From NCBI GenBank assembly GCA_963675055.2, contig CAXXJE010000001.1, forward strand, positions 664,222-728,221: a stretch of 64,000 nucleotides of DNA, read 5' to 3'. The notes under the pieces were generated by a model that saw only the letters and a list, made by a program, of their open reading frames with translations, searched no databases and had not been told where the DNA came from. The position numbers were made by a program, and so were the translations under genes. Source of the DNA: PGYT01 sp963675055. GTDB taxonomy: Bacteria; Bacteroidota; Ignavibacteria; Ignavibacteriales; Melioribacteraceae. Shown here in pieces: positions 1 through 7,946 of the stretch (within the stretch, counting starts at the first letter, position 1; every line of letters begins with the position of its first letter).

Positions 1-536
1 CCTTTATTCCACTTACCATCCATTACCCTGTAATATTTCAATCTGGAGACTTCTCCGGCAGGAAACATAATAACGGCTTCTTCATTACGCAGAGCTTCCT
101 CAATTGCTTTTATATTATCCCGCTGAACAGCCTTCTTTTCCAGATCGTAAGGAAGCAGGAATTCATTAAGGTTGTCGATGATAGATAAAATATCATTCGC
201 TACAATTTTAATATCGCTTCGAACATTATAAATAGCGCTCATTAGAGCGAGACTGTCGAGACTGCCAATAGGATGATTGGCAACAACAATTAATTTTCCT
301 TCAGCGGGTATCTTCTTAATATCTTTGTTTGCTATCCTGTAGGAGAAGTTAAGATACTCGAAGACTTCGTCGATAAACTGTATCCCTTCTTCATCTCTAT
401 GATGATTTATAAACTCGTTTATCTCGCGAATATGCAGTAGTCTGCCGAGCAACGAAAGGACAAGTTTCTTTATGATTTTGTTATTATCCCTGAATCCGGG
501 ATAGCGATCTGTTATAAAAGATTCGAGTTCAATCAT
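1..536 (-). CDS. Lysophospholipid acyltransferase, hemolysin/OlsB-like family (3' end cut by window)
   Basis: An open frame runs from an ATG at 536 to the window edge (178 codons), so the C-terminus is missing. The translation contains NHPIGSLDS at about residues 86-94 and FPAGEVSR near residue 163. These match the H-x5-D catalytic motif and the FPAGEVS substrate-binding motif of the PlsC-superfamily branch often labelled hemolysin or lysophospholipid acyltransferase. Members transfer acyl chains from acyl-ACP to glycerol- or ornithine-based lipids at the inner membrane. It is the last visible gene of a minus-strand series, 15 bp after the SMR gene. Membership of the family is well supported. 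The substrate is unknown. Confidence 0.8.
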   Translation of the reverse strand, partial: MIELESFITDRYPGFRDNNKIIKKLVLSLLGRLLHIREINEFINHHRDEEGIQFIDEVFEYLNFSYRIANKDIKKIPAEGKLIVVANHPIGSLDSLALMSAIYNVRSDIKIVANDILSIIDNLNEFLLPYDLEKKAVQRDNIKAIEEALRNEEAVIMFPAGEVSRLKYYRVMDGKWNK

Positions 537-551
537 TTTCACCCCAACCAT

Positions 552-884
552 TTATGGTTCGTTTTGAGTATTTGTTATCATCTTTAGGCCGATAATCCCT
601 GCGGCAATCAGGAACATGAAGAACAGTTTCAGAAGGTCGTAGTTTTTATCGTACATCACGCTTTCGGCAATGGTAATGCCGATAATCGCAATCCCCATCC
701 ATATAGCGTATGCGACACCCATAGGAAAAGACTTGAGAGACTGTGAGAAAAAGTACGCGCTTGTAAAACCGAAGAACGCGTAAAAGAGCATGGGAATCAC
801 TTTAGTAAAACCCTGAGTTTGTTTAAGGCTAATAACCCAGCCGATTTCCATAATACCTGCTACGATCAGCATTAACCAATTCAT
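552..884 (-). CDS. SMR family small exporter, SugE/Gdx (guanidinium) type
   Basis: This 110-residue protein has four predicted transmembrane helices. It keeps the essential membrane-embedded glutamate (Glu13, in the stretch IMEIGW). The W-x3-LK-x-T-x-GF signature after it is typical of the SugE/Gdx branch rather than of EmrE drug pumps, and AYAIWMGIAIIG in helix 3 is also family-typical. Gdx proteins exchange guanidinium for protons as inverted dimers. I see no guanidine riboswitch upstream. The gene starts 3 bp after the hydroxylase gene and probably shares its transcript. Family assignment is firm; the guanidinium specificity is inferred from the motif. Confidence 0.87.
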   Translation of the reverse strand: MNWLMLIVAGIMEIGWVISLKQTQGFTKVIPMLFYAFFGFTSAYFFSQSLKSFPMGVAYAIWMGIAIIGITIAESVMYDKNYDLLKLFFMFLIAAGIIGLKMITNTQNEP

Positions 885-887
885 ATA

Positions 888-1667
888 TTATTCACTTCCT
901 TTTCTTTTAAAACTTCTAAACGCGAAAGCGAGCTGCCGAAAATAATTATCCGGAAAAACCGTTTTAAGTCCGTATGCGTCAGGCTTATCATCCGGTAGAT
1001 ATGCCGTATTAAATATCCAGTCCCAAATAGCAAGTTTTGTTGCGAAGTTCCTGTTTCGTCCTTTTCCGGTCGAGTGATGCCAGCGATGCATTTCAGGTCC
1101 GTTAATAATGAGCTGTAACTTTCCTGTTTTAACATCGATATTAGAATGGATATACATTCCCCAAACTGCGCTGACAGTTGCTTTGTAAACTGCAACTTCC
1201 GGCGGAGAACCAAGCAGTACGATGGGAAGAAATTCAACCGTCTGATTGATTACTATTTCCAACGCGTGTGAGCGGACACCGGAAAGCCAGTCGACCTCTT
1301 TCGGTGAATGATGAGCCTCGTGAATGCGCCAGAGATACTTGTTCTTGTGCTGCCATTTATGGAACAGGTAGATGTATAAATCATGAGTTACAAGAAAGAA
1401 AAAGACCTGTAGCCATACCGGCCAATTCGATATTAGATGAAACCGCGATAGCTGTGTGGATGAGTCGACGAATTCAATAATGAAGGAAATAATTAGACCT
1501 AAGATGAACGTTTGAAGAAAATTATAGAATATAAAATCGTCAATGAAGCCCTGGCGAAATACCCGCTGACCTTTGGTGAAAGGAAAGAGTCTTTCAAGCA
1601 GCAATATAGCAACAGCGGAAAAAATTACAACCGCGAAAGAGATTAATCTTATCTCGGTACTATTCAT
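888..1667 (-). CDS. Fatty acid hydroxylase / sterol desaturase superfamily membrane protein
   Basis: This 259-residue membrane protein carries the three histidine clusters of the di-iron hydroxylase family: HDLYIYLFHKWQH, then HEAHH, then HRWHH. Members insert hydroxyl groups or double bonds into lipids using O2. The frame stays open up to 1859, but that would overlap the neuB-like gene by almost 190 bp. The ATG at 1667, 4 bp after the neuB stop, precedes the first transmembrane segment directly and is the likely start. Its place at the end of a sugar cluster could mean lipid-anchor modification, but that is a guess. The substrate cannot be told from sequence. Confidence 0.85.
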   Translation of the reverse strand: MNSTEIRLISFAVVIFSAVAILLLERLFPFTKGQRVFRQGFIDDFIFYNFLQTFILGLIISFIIEFVDSSTQLSRFHLISNWPVWLQVFFFLVTHDLYIYLFHKWQHKNKYLWRIHEAHHSPKEVDWLSGVRSHALEIVINQTVEFLPIVLLGSPPEVAVYKATVSAVWGMYIHSNIDVKTGKLQLIINGPEMHRWHHSTGKGRNRNFATKLAIWDWIFNTAYLPDDKPDAYGLKTVFPDNYFRQLAFAFRSFKRKGSE

Positions 1668-1671
1668 ATCC

Positions 1672-2568
1672 CTATTGTACTTGTGCCAGAGTTTTTTTAT
1701 TTCTTCGTAACTTTTGAATGGACTTCTGTTCGCTTTCATAAACCCGTTTAATACCGTCGCCCATTGACTGTTCGATATCACGTATATCCTTAACAAGCCT
1801 AAACATGCCGTTAACTTCAACTGAGGCAGCCTGATCACTTCCCCACATAGCCCGGTCAAGTGTTATGTGACGTTCTACGAATGTTGCGCCGTTTGCAACC
1901 GCAGCGTACGTCGGCGCTAATCCGGTCTCATGACCGGAATAACCGATCGGGGTTTCCGGGTACATCTGTTTAAACGAGTTTATCACGTTTATATTCAGTT
2001 CTTCCAGCTTGCAGGGATACGCAGAAGTTGACTGTGCTATCATGATCTTTTGCCCCTCCAGCATTTCTATTGTTTCTTCAATCTGCTCGAGAGTTGACAT
2101 ACCGGTTGAAAGCATCACGGGTCTGCCAGTGTCCCTGGTTTTTTCAATCAGTTCGTGATCTGTTAACGAGGCTGATGCAACTTTGTACAAAACCGGATCA
2201 AACTGTTCCATAAAATCCACAGCTTCTTCATCCCAGCATGACGCGAACCAATCGACACCTTTTTCCTTACAATACCTGTCGATCACATCAAACTCGGCGA
2301 GTCCGAATTCCACCCTGCGACGATAGTCGATATAAGTCATTCTTCCCCAAGGTGTATCTCTTTCAATATTCCACTGGTCATGCGGTACACAGAGTTCAGG
2401 TGTACGCTTCTGAAACTTAACAGCATCACAACCAGCGAATACAGCACCATCAATAAGCTTCTTAGCAACATCAAGTGAACCGTTATGGTTAATCCCGATT
2501 TCCGCAATAATGTACACCGGCTCACCGCTGCCGATAAACCTGTCTCCAACTTTTACTTTGTTATTCAT
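1672..2568 (-). CDS. NeuB-family ulosonate synthase lacking the SAF domain
   Basis: NeuB/SpsE enzymes condense phosphoenolpyruvate with a hexosamine or related aldose to form nonulosonic acids such as sialic or legionaminic acid. The TIM-barrel motifs are present: IAEIGINHNG at residues 21-30, GYSGHETG at 209-216 and ERHITLDR at 232-239. The protein ends at residue 298, where normal members (about 335-350 residues) continue into the C-terminal SAF (antifreeze-like) domain that closes the partner's active site. The stop is clean and the next gene follows 4 bp later, so this looks like a naturally short form, not a break. The gene follows the KdsC-like phosphatase by 10 bp. Confidence 0.85.
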   Translation of the reverse strand: MNNKVKVGDRFIGSGEPVYIIAEIGINHNGSLDVAKKLIDGAVFAGCDAVKFQKRTPELCVPHDQWNIERDTPWGRMTYIDYRRRVEFGLAEFDVIDRYCKEKGVDWFASCWDEEAVDFMEQFDPVLYKVASASLTDHELIEKTRDTGRPVMLSTGMSTLEQIEETIEMLEGQKIMIAQSTSAYPCKLEELNINVINSFKQMYPETPIGYSGHETGLAPTYAAVANGATFVERHITLDRAMWGSDQAASVEVNGMFRLVKDIRDIEQSMGDGIKRVYESEQKSIQKLRRNKKTLAQVQ

Positions 2569-2578
2569 AACAACCCTT

Positions 2579-3148
2579 TTAATTATTATAATTTTTTAAT
2601 AAGTCCGCCATATTTCCGGACGATCCAGTGATAACATTATCCTCGGTGGTTTTAGCGCTGATTATAAGTTCAGCAAAATCCCTGAATGCGCCGTAACCTC
2701 CGAAACTATCGACGACAACATCGGCGGTTTCTTTTGCAAAACTCGTGGCATCGGTCGGGCAACCGCTTAATCCAACCAATTCCATAATAGCCAGATCATT
2801 TGTGTCATCCCCGATATATGCTATCTCTTCCGGTAACAATTCTTCATTTAAAAGAATAGTATTAAGCACAGCCACTTTGTCTTTTACACCTAGGTAAAGT
2901 TGTGAAATGTCAAGTTTATCAGCACGACGCTTAACAAGGACAGAATCTTCACCTGTAATTATCCCTGTATCAATTCCCAACAATTTGCGCAGTCTCTCGA
3001 CGCCCATACCGTCACGTACGGAAAATCTTTTAAGTTCTTCACCATTCGGCGAATAATACACGCCTGTATCGGTTAATACTCCGTCGCAATCAGTTAAAAC
3101 AAGTTTTATCTTTTTTGCTTTCTCTATTATTTTATTATTCAACTTCAT
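2579..3148 (-). CDS. KdsC-like HAD phosphatase (ulosonate-phosphate phosphatase)
   Basis: This 189-residue protein is a C0-type HAD phosphatase. The DxD motif (VLTDCDGVLTD) is near residue 20, a threonine/glycine motif lies in GIITGED, and the acidic motif is GDDTNDLAIM. This is the arrangement of KdsC and of sialate-9-phosphate phosphatases, which form tetramers and dephosphorylate the product of KdsA- or NeuB-type synthases. It lies directly upstream of the neuB-like gene. That pairing suggests the sugar is made as a phosphate and then released. Which ulosonate-phosphate it uses is unknown. Confidence 0.85.
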   Translation of the reverse strand: MKLNNKIIEKAKKIKLVLTDCDGVLTDTGVYYSPNGEELKRFSVRDGMGVERLRKLLGIDTGIITGEDSVLVKRRADKLDISQLYLGVKDKVAVLNTILLNEELLPEEIAYIGDDTNDLAIMELVGLSGCPTDATSFAKETADVVVDSFGGYGAFRDFAELIISAKTTEDNVITGSSGNMADLLKNYNN

Positions 3149-3214
3149 AATTTTCTTCTTCCACTTAATACTTTGCTCCTCATACTTCTGGCTTTTTACT
3201 TTATACTTTTTCCT

Positions 3215-4027
3215 TCACCACGCAGTCCAGCCGCCGTCAACCACAAGATTTGCGCCGGTCATATAACCGGAAGCATCACTTGCAAGAAAAACAAGCGCTC
3301 CCATGTAATCAGTCGGGTTTGCCATTCGTCCGAGTGGTGTTTTTAATGAATAACTTTTAATAAAGTATTCATCCTGGGCATTCTCAACTCCGCCGGGTGA
3401 AAGTGTATTTACTCTCACTCCTCTGTGTCCCCAGTAAGCAGCCAGGTAGCGAGTAAAATTTATTACTCCCCCTTTTGATGCCGAGTACGCAGGCGGTTTG
3501 TAAAAAGTTCGTTCTCCGGATTCATTTATATAAAGCGACTGATCCGGTCCGACAATTCCGTAAGTCGACGCTATGTTTATAATACTGCCGGAAGCCTGTT
3601 CAGCCATTACCGAGCCGAGAACCTGCGAACAGAGAAATACTCCCGTTAGGTTTACATCAATGGACTTGCGCCATAACTCAAGCGGATAATTTTCGAACAT
3701 CGACTGTTCGAGAGCCGCCTTCGGACTTTCAAACATGTCGTTAATAGCGGCATTATTGACAAGTACATCAATACGTCCGAACTTATCCAAAACTTTATCT
3801 TTAAGTTCAGCAATAGATTCCTTTGACGTTACATCAACACCGCATCCAATTGAATCTGTGGGAAGACTTGCCGCGAAATGGACACATTCCGTTTCATCCA
3901 TGTCAACGGCGATAACATTGGCACCGGCATCAGCCATAGCTTTGCAATGATTCCTGCCGATCAAACCGAGAGCACCGGTTATAATACTGACTTTTCCGTC
4001 GAGAGAGAATAAATTTGTATCAGTCAT
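3215..4027 (-). CDS. Short-chain dehydrogenase/reductase in the sugar cluster
   Basis: This 270-residue classical SDR has the Rossmann motif TGALGLIG near residue 18, a NNAA motif and the catalytic Tyr-Ser-x-x-Lys (AYSASKGG) around residue 181. SDRs oxidise or reduce hydroxyl/keto groups with NAD(P). Related enzymes appear in legionaminic and pseudaminic acid gene clusters. The stop is 66 bp before the KdsC-like gene, and the start is 1 bp after the aminotransferase stop. A plausible role is making the keto sugar for the neighbouring aminotransferase, or reducing a product. This is inferred from context. Confidence 0.82.
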   Translation of the reverse strand: MTDTNLFSLDGKVSIITGALGLIGRNHCKAMADAGANVIAVDMDETECVHFAASLPTDSIGCGVDVTSKESIAELKDKVLDKFGRIDVLVNNAAINDMFESPKAALEQSMFENYPLELWRKSIDVNLTGVFLCSQVLGSVMAEQASGSIINIASTYGIVGPDQSLYINESGERTFYKPPAYSASKGGVINFTRYLAAYWGHRGVRVNTLSPGGVENAQDEYFIKSYSLKTPLGRMANPTDYMGALVFLASDASGYMTGANLVVDGGWTAW

Positions 4028-4028
4028 T

Positions 4029-5351
4029 CTATACCTTGTTAGCAGGCTTCATGTTGAAGTTGTCTGTTTTTCTAAAAACAGGCTGAACCGGTTCCCCCTT
4101 TAGCGATTCAGCCACCCTGTTCTCCTCAACTACCCTCTTAAGTATTGGAAGAACTTCCTGGTAAACTTTTAACGTATAATCAATATCGGCATCAGTATGC
4201 GAAAAGGACATGTTATGGAATCCGGACCAAAGAATTCCTCGTTTGATCATTTCCTGCTGAACTAACGACTTCAGCAGCAGCGGATCACCTGCGGATTGAT
4301 TGAACGTAACCATCGACCTGAAATTATATCCAATGCATTCCGTGTAATCCAGATTGAGTCCCCTGGCAATACGATTATACCCTTCTTTAAGTCTTGTACC
4401 TTTATCACGGAGATATCTCGGAACCGACTTATCCTTCATCTCCTCAATAGTTGCTTTAGCCGCGGCAAGTGAAAGCGCTTCACCTCCGAATGTTGTGTAA
4501 AAGAATATGTCGTTCTCAGCAAGATCCATTATTTCCTTTTTACCGGTAAGTACAGAAAGAGGCATTCCGTTGGCGATAGCTTTGGAGTAAGTCGCCAGAT
4601 CCGGAGTGATGCCGAAATATTCCTGTGCTCCGCCAAGTTCCATTCTGAAACCTGTCCACATCTCATCGAAGATTAAGACAACATTTTTCTCAGCGCATAG
4701 ATCGGCAACTTTATGAAGAAAACTGTCCTTCGGTTCCTGGAATACAACCGGTTCCAGAATAACAGCAGAAGTATTATCGTCAATCGCATCCTTCAGTGAG
4801 TCGATGTCGTTATAGTTAAAGGTAAATGTAAGATCCTTAACCGGTTCGGGAATTCCGTTTGAACGAGCCGTAACGGACACATACCAGTCGTGCCAGCCGT
4901 GATAACCGCAACATAAAATTTTATCCTTCCCGGTATAAGTTCTTGCAAGTCTCACGGCAGCGCTCGTAACATCGGCGCCGGTTTTACTGAACCTTACACT
5001 TTCAGCGTTGGGAATAATTTCTCTAATCAATTCAGCAACTTCAACTTCCAGAGGATGCATAAGACTAAATGTAATTCCGTCTTCGAGCTGCTTTTTAATT
5101 GCAGCGTCGGTTTTAGGATAGGCATAGCCGAGCGACAACGGACCAACACCCATGTTATAGTCTATATACTCATTCCCGTCTGCATCCCATACATGCGAAC
5201 CTCTTCCTTTAATAAGATATTTCGGCGCAACACCATTAACATACTGTGAAGGGCCTTTCGCAAGTGTTTGAGTCACTGATGGAATCAGACCCAGAGCCCG
5301 TTCGTATAAATGATTTGATTTTTCAATAACAGGAAAATCCCTGTTAAGCAT
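4029..5351 (-). CDS. Class III (GSA-aminomutase-like) PLP aminotransferase
   Basis: The protein resembles glutamate-1-semialdehyde aminomutases: IFDEMWTGFR holds the aspartate that contacts the pyridine nitrogen, and YSKAIANG holds the Schiff-base lysine. Genes of this branch in polysaccharide clusters usually act as sugar aminotransferases, not in haem synthesis. The frame is open to 5453, deep inside the transketolase gene. I chose the ATG at 5351, an 8-bp overlap with the transketolase stop, because family homology begins right after it (NRDFPVIEKS). An ATG at 5366 is an alternative. Length is 440 residues, normal for the family. The amino acceptor is unknown. Confidence 0.82.
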   Translation of the reverse strand: MLNRDFPVIEKSNHLYERALGLIPSVTQTLAKGPSQYVNGVAPKYLIKGRGSHVWDADGNEYIDYNMGVGPLSLGYAYPKTDAAIKKQLEDGITFSLMHPLEVEVAELIREIIPNAESVRFSKTGADVTSAAVRLARTYTGKDKILCCGYHGWHDWYVSVTARSNGIPEPVKDLTFTFNYNDIDSLKDAIDDNTSAVILEPVVFQEPKDSFLHKVADLCAEKNVVLIFDEMWTGFRMELGGAQEYFGITPDLATYSKAIANGMPLSVLTGKKEIMDLAENDIFFYTTFGGEALSLAAAKATIEEMKDKSVPRYLRDKGTRLKEGYNRIARGLNLDYTECIGYNFRSMVTFNQSAGDPLLLKSLVQQEMIKRGILWSGFHNMSFSHTDADIDYTLKVYQEVLPILKRVVEENRVAESLKGEPVQPVFRKTDNFNMKPANKV

Positions 5352-6282
5352 TACTCCATTCGGCATAGTAATTCGGTTTTTTGTTTTCAAATAATTTTTG
5401 TTCTGTTCTTTCGGCAATTTGTTCACCGGTAAAACCTTCAAATTCCAATACATCTTTCAGCAGCGCCGGTTTGAACCATCTATCCTTTAGCGCAAACGGA
5501 TGTATTCTCACGAGTTTCCTGTTCCTTACTGCAAGTTCGCAAAGTATTGAGTATATACCCCCTGTGACAAAATGGTCTTCAATTGTTACAATTTGTTCAC
5601 ACTCATCAAATGTTCGCAAAAGTTCTTCAGTATCAATAGGTTTTACTGTTCGTAAGTTTATTAACCTTGTAGATATGCCCTTGGACTCAAGGATATTCTT
5701 TGCATGATAAGCTTCGTTAAACATTGTTCCGTAAACAATAATAGCAACATCGGTGCCTCGTCCAAAGACTTCAGACTGACCGATTTCAAAACCGCTATGA
5801 ACTACCTGTGAAGGCAGATTGTTAAACCTGATATAAAACGGTTCCCGGCTGGCAAGCACTTTGGGCATTCCTTTCAGCATATCAGATTCATCGGAAGGAG
5901 CGAAAACATTGACATTCGGAATACCTCTCATCAGCGAGATATCCTCCACTGCCTGATGGGTCGGACCGTTAGCTTCGGACAGAAAACCTGCGACACTCCC
6001 GACAAGTTTAACCGGCAGCCCGCTGATTCCTATATCAGTCCTTATAAATTCAAATGCACGCATTGTAAGAAATGTGGACAATGCATGTACAATAGGAATC
6101 CTGCCGCGCAATGCAAGTCCTGCCGCAATCCCAACCATCGTCTGCTCAGTAATTCCCGTATCAACAAACTGATTCTTCACCTGGATCGGCAGATTGCGTA
6201 TAGCTGCCCTGTTCTCCGCTGTAAGTACCATGTAATTTTCATTTGACTGGAGTATTTCCAGCAGTTGTTCTTCGTAAGTCAT
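5344..6282 (-). CDS. Transketolase, C-terminal subunit (pyrimidine-binding and C-terminal domains)
   Basis: This 312-residue protein corresponds to the second half of transketolase. The pyrimidine-binding domain has the catalytic glutamate in DTGITEQTMVGIAAGLA at about residues 42-58, followed by the C-terminal domain (IEDHFVTGGI). With the next gene upstream it rebuilds a complete thiamine-diphosphate enzyme that moves two-carbon ketol units between sugars. Split transketolases are known in archaea and in some bacterial sugar clusters. There is a 1-bp gap to the N-terminal subunit gene, and the 3' end overlaps the aminotransferase by 8 bp, which suggests translational coupling. Confidence 0.87.
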   Translation of the reverse strand: MTYEEQLLEILQSNENYMVLTAENRAAIRNLPIQVKNQFVDTGITEQTMVGIAAGLALRGRIPIVHALSTFLTMRAFEFIRTDIGISGLPVKLVGSVAGFLSEANGPTHQAVEDISLMRGIPNVNVFAPSDESDMLKGMPKVLASREPFYIRFNNLPSQVVHSGFEIGQSEVFGRGTDVAIIVYGTMFNEAYHAKNILESKGISTRLINLRTVKPIDTEELLRTFDECEQIVTIEDHFVTGGIYSILCELAVRNRKLVRIHPFALKDRWFKPALLKDVLEFEGFTGEQIAERTEQKLFENKKPNYYAEWSNA

Positions 6283-6283
6283 T

Positions 6284-7141
6284 TTACCTCACAACCAATG
6301 TATCTGAAGTTAATTCGGTTATACCCTGCCCATGAAGTTCATTTAATAGTCCATGGACCTCAGCATCCGTGAATTTGCAGAACCATCTGTCAGCCCTGTT
6401 CATAATACTCGGAAGCCCCATACCTCTCTCAGTCTCTGCAATTACAACTGAAACCCTGTTCTCTTCGAAAGGATGTTTGCTAAGTACGTCATCAAGATCC
6501 CTGAAGTCATGTCCGTTAACAGTTTTAACAACACAATTAAACGCCTCAAATTTTTTATCCAGCGGTTCAAGAGGTATTAACTCTTCAGTTCTCATGTTTG
6601 CCTGAAACCTGTTGCGGTCTACAATTATTAGAAGGTTATCAAGGTTATATGCCGACGCAACTAAAAGCGATTCCCAAACTGATCCCTCATTTAGTTCACC
6701 GTCGCCGAGAATCACAACTACTTTGTTTTTCCGCTTCTTAAGTTTACAATCGATTGCAACACCTGTTGAAACTGAAAGCAGGTGACCAAGTGAGCCGCTG
6801 TGAAATTCGATGCCGGGAATCTTCCTGTTCGGATGCCAGTAAATATCATCGTTAACCGAGCAATGATTTTCCAACCGGGATTCCTCCAGCCAGCCGAGTT
6901 CGACAAATGTACCGTACAACGCCGGAACGTCGTGACCCTTGGAAAGGAATAAGTAATCTCTTTTCGGATTGTTTAACTTACCTTTATTCAGGTTGAGGAA
7001 TTCGTAGTACAGATAGACGATCAAATCAGTACAGGATAATGATGCCCCTATAAAACAGCCGCCTCGTGCTGTAAGTTTGATTATGTGCTCTCTTACTTTA
7101 AGAGCAACATCTTCGAGTTTTTCAATATTTTTTTTAAGCAT
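6284..7141 (-). CDS. Transketolase, N-terminal (thiamine-diphosphate-binding) subunit
   Basis: This 285-residue protein is the first half of transketolase. It has the ThDP/Mg2+ motif GDGELNEGSVWE followed about 20 residues later by the closing Asn (IIVDRNRFQ). It also has the SKGHDVPALY stretch and the H-SGSLGH motif of the family. Catalysis needs the partner encoded next to it. Embedded between a nucleotidyltransferase and an aminotransferase, the pair is probably dedicated to this pathway and not to central pentose phosphate metabolism. The 3'-most 8 bp of the upstream SpsF gene overlap its start, a sign of coupled translation. Confidence 0.87.
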   Translation of the reverse strand: MLKKNIEKLEDVALKVREHIIKLTARGGCFIGASLSCTDLIVYLYYEFLNLNKGKLNNPKRDYLFLSKGHDVPALYGTFVELGWLEESRLENHCSVNDDIYWHPNRKIPGIEFHSGSLGHLLSVSTGVAIDCKLKKRKNKVVVILGDGELNEGSVWESLLVASAYNLDNLLIIVDRNRFQANMRTEELIPLEPLDKKFEAFNCVVKTVNGHDFRDLDDVLSKHPFEENRVSVVIAETERGMGLPSIMNRADRWFCKFTDAEVHGLLNELHGQGITELTSDTLVVR

Positions 7142-7946
7142 TACTTACTTTTTTATATTTCTTTTTGAAATGATTAATGTGATTTAACGAATCCAGATGC
7201 TTCTCATACCAGTATCTGCCTGCATACTTGCTGTTTATCGAATTCAAATACGGCTTTTCTTTCAGCAGGTCGAGGATTTCATGAATGCCGAACCAGGGTT
7301 TCGTATCATACAGCTCCTCATAAACAGATCTGATAAACACATAGTCCTCTTCGTAATCAATTGTCCATCTGTGTGTTGAAGAATAATCCGCCCCGGTTTC
7401 CCACTCAACATTACCGATCCCGAACAGATTCGGATGTTCCCACATATATGGAGTTGTATGTTCTCTTTCAAAATCTTTTTCTGCTTCCCGCCAGGCTTTT
7501 TCTATCGCTTCGAAACTCATAATCTCAACATCGTTGCCGTCCGGGTATGTAGCAGGATGAAGATTGCTCACATAATCGTATTTATCATTGTTCTCAACAA
7601 AGTTCCTAATCACTTTATCAACTACACTCGGATCGATTAATGGACAATCGGACGGGACTTTAACAACCGCATCAGCCTTATATTTTCTGGCTGCCTTATA
7701 GTGCCTGTCAAGCAAATCGCTAAGATGCCCCCGATAAACAGGAATATCATATTCTTTGCAAAGTTCGGCTATCGGATCATCGGTTTTATTTCTCGATGTA
7801 ATAACCACAACTTCGCCGGAGTAATGCGCGCGTTTAACTCTTTCATACATTCTGTATAACAGTGGTTTGCCGCACAGCGAGAGCATTACTTTTTGCGGAA
7901 GCCTCGTCGAACTCATTCTTGCCTGTATCATAGTCACGACTTTCAT
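7134..7946 (-). CDS. SpsF-type nucleotidyltransferase (candidate CMP-ulosonate synthetase)
   Basis: The 270-residue protein begins MKVVTMIQARMSSTRLPQK, the nucleotide-binding start of the SpsF/CMP-NeuAc-synthetase fold. It has the paired acidic residues in VKVPSDCPLIDP near residue 98. SpsF proteins accompany NeuB/SpsE genes and are thought to activate the acidic sugar with CTP, although few have been assayed. It overlaps the upstream glycosyltransferase by 4 bp (ATGA) and the downstream transketolase gene by 8 bp. Since no classical NeuA occurs in the window, this is the best candidate for the activating enzyme. Confidence 0.82.
   Translation of the reverse strand: MKVVTMIQARMSSTRLPQKVMLSLCGKPLLYRMYERVKRAHYSGEVVVITSRNKTDDPIAELCKEYDIPVYRGHLSDLLDRHYKAARKYKADAVVKVPSDCPLIDPSVVDKVIRNFVENNDKYDYVSNLHPATYPDGNDVEIMSFEAIEKAWREAEKDFEREHTTPYMWEHPNLFGIGNVEWETGADYSSTHRWTIDYEEDYVFIRSVYEELYDTKPWFGIHEILDLLKEKPYLNSINSKYAGRYWYEKHLDSLNHINHFKKKYKKVSNA

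Noticed and set aside
881..1237. A second open frame in the same stretch as the hydroxylase gene
   Set aside because: No motif, and the frame is the shadow of the histidine-motif gene on the same strand.
888..1859. A longer start for the hydroxylase gene
   Set aside because: It would overlap the neuB-like coding region by 188 bp and add no family sequence; the ATG at 1667 fits.
4029..5453. A longer start for the aminotransferase gene
   Set aside because: The first 29 to 34 residues lie inside the transketolase gene and have no resemblance to the family.
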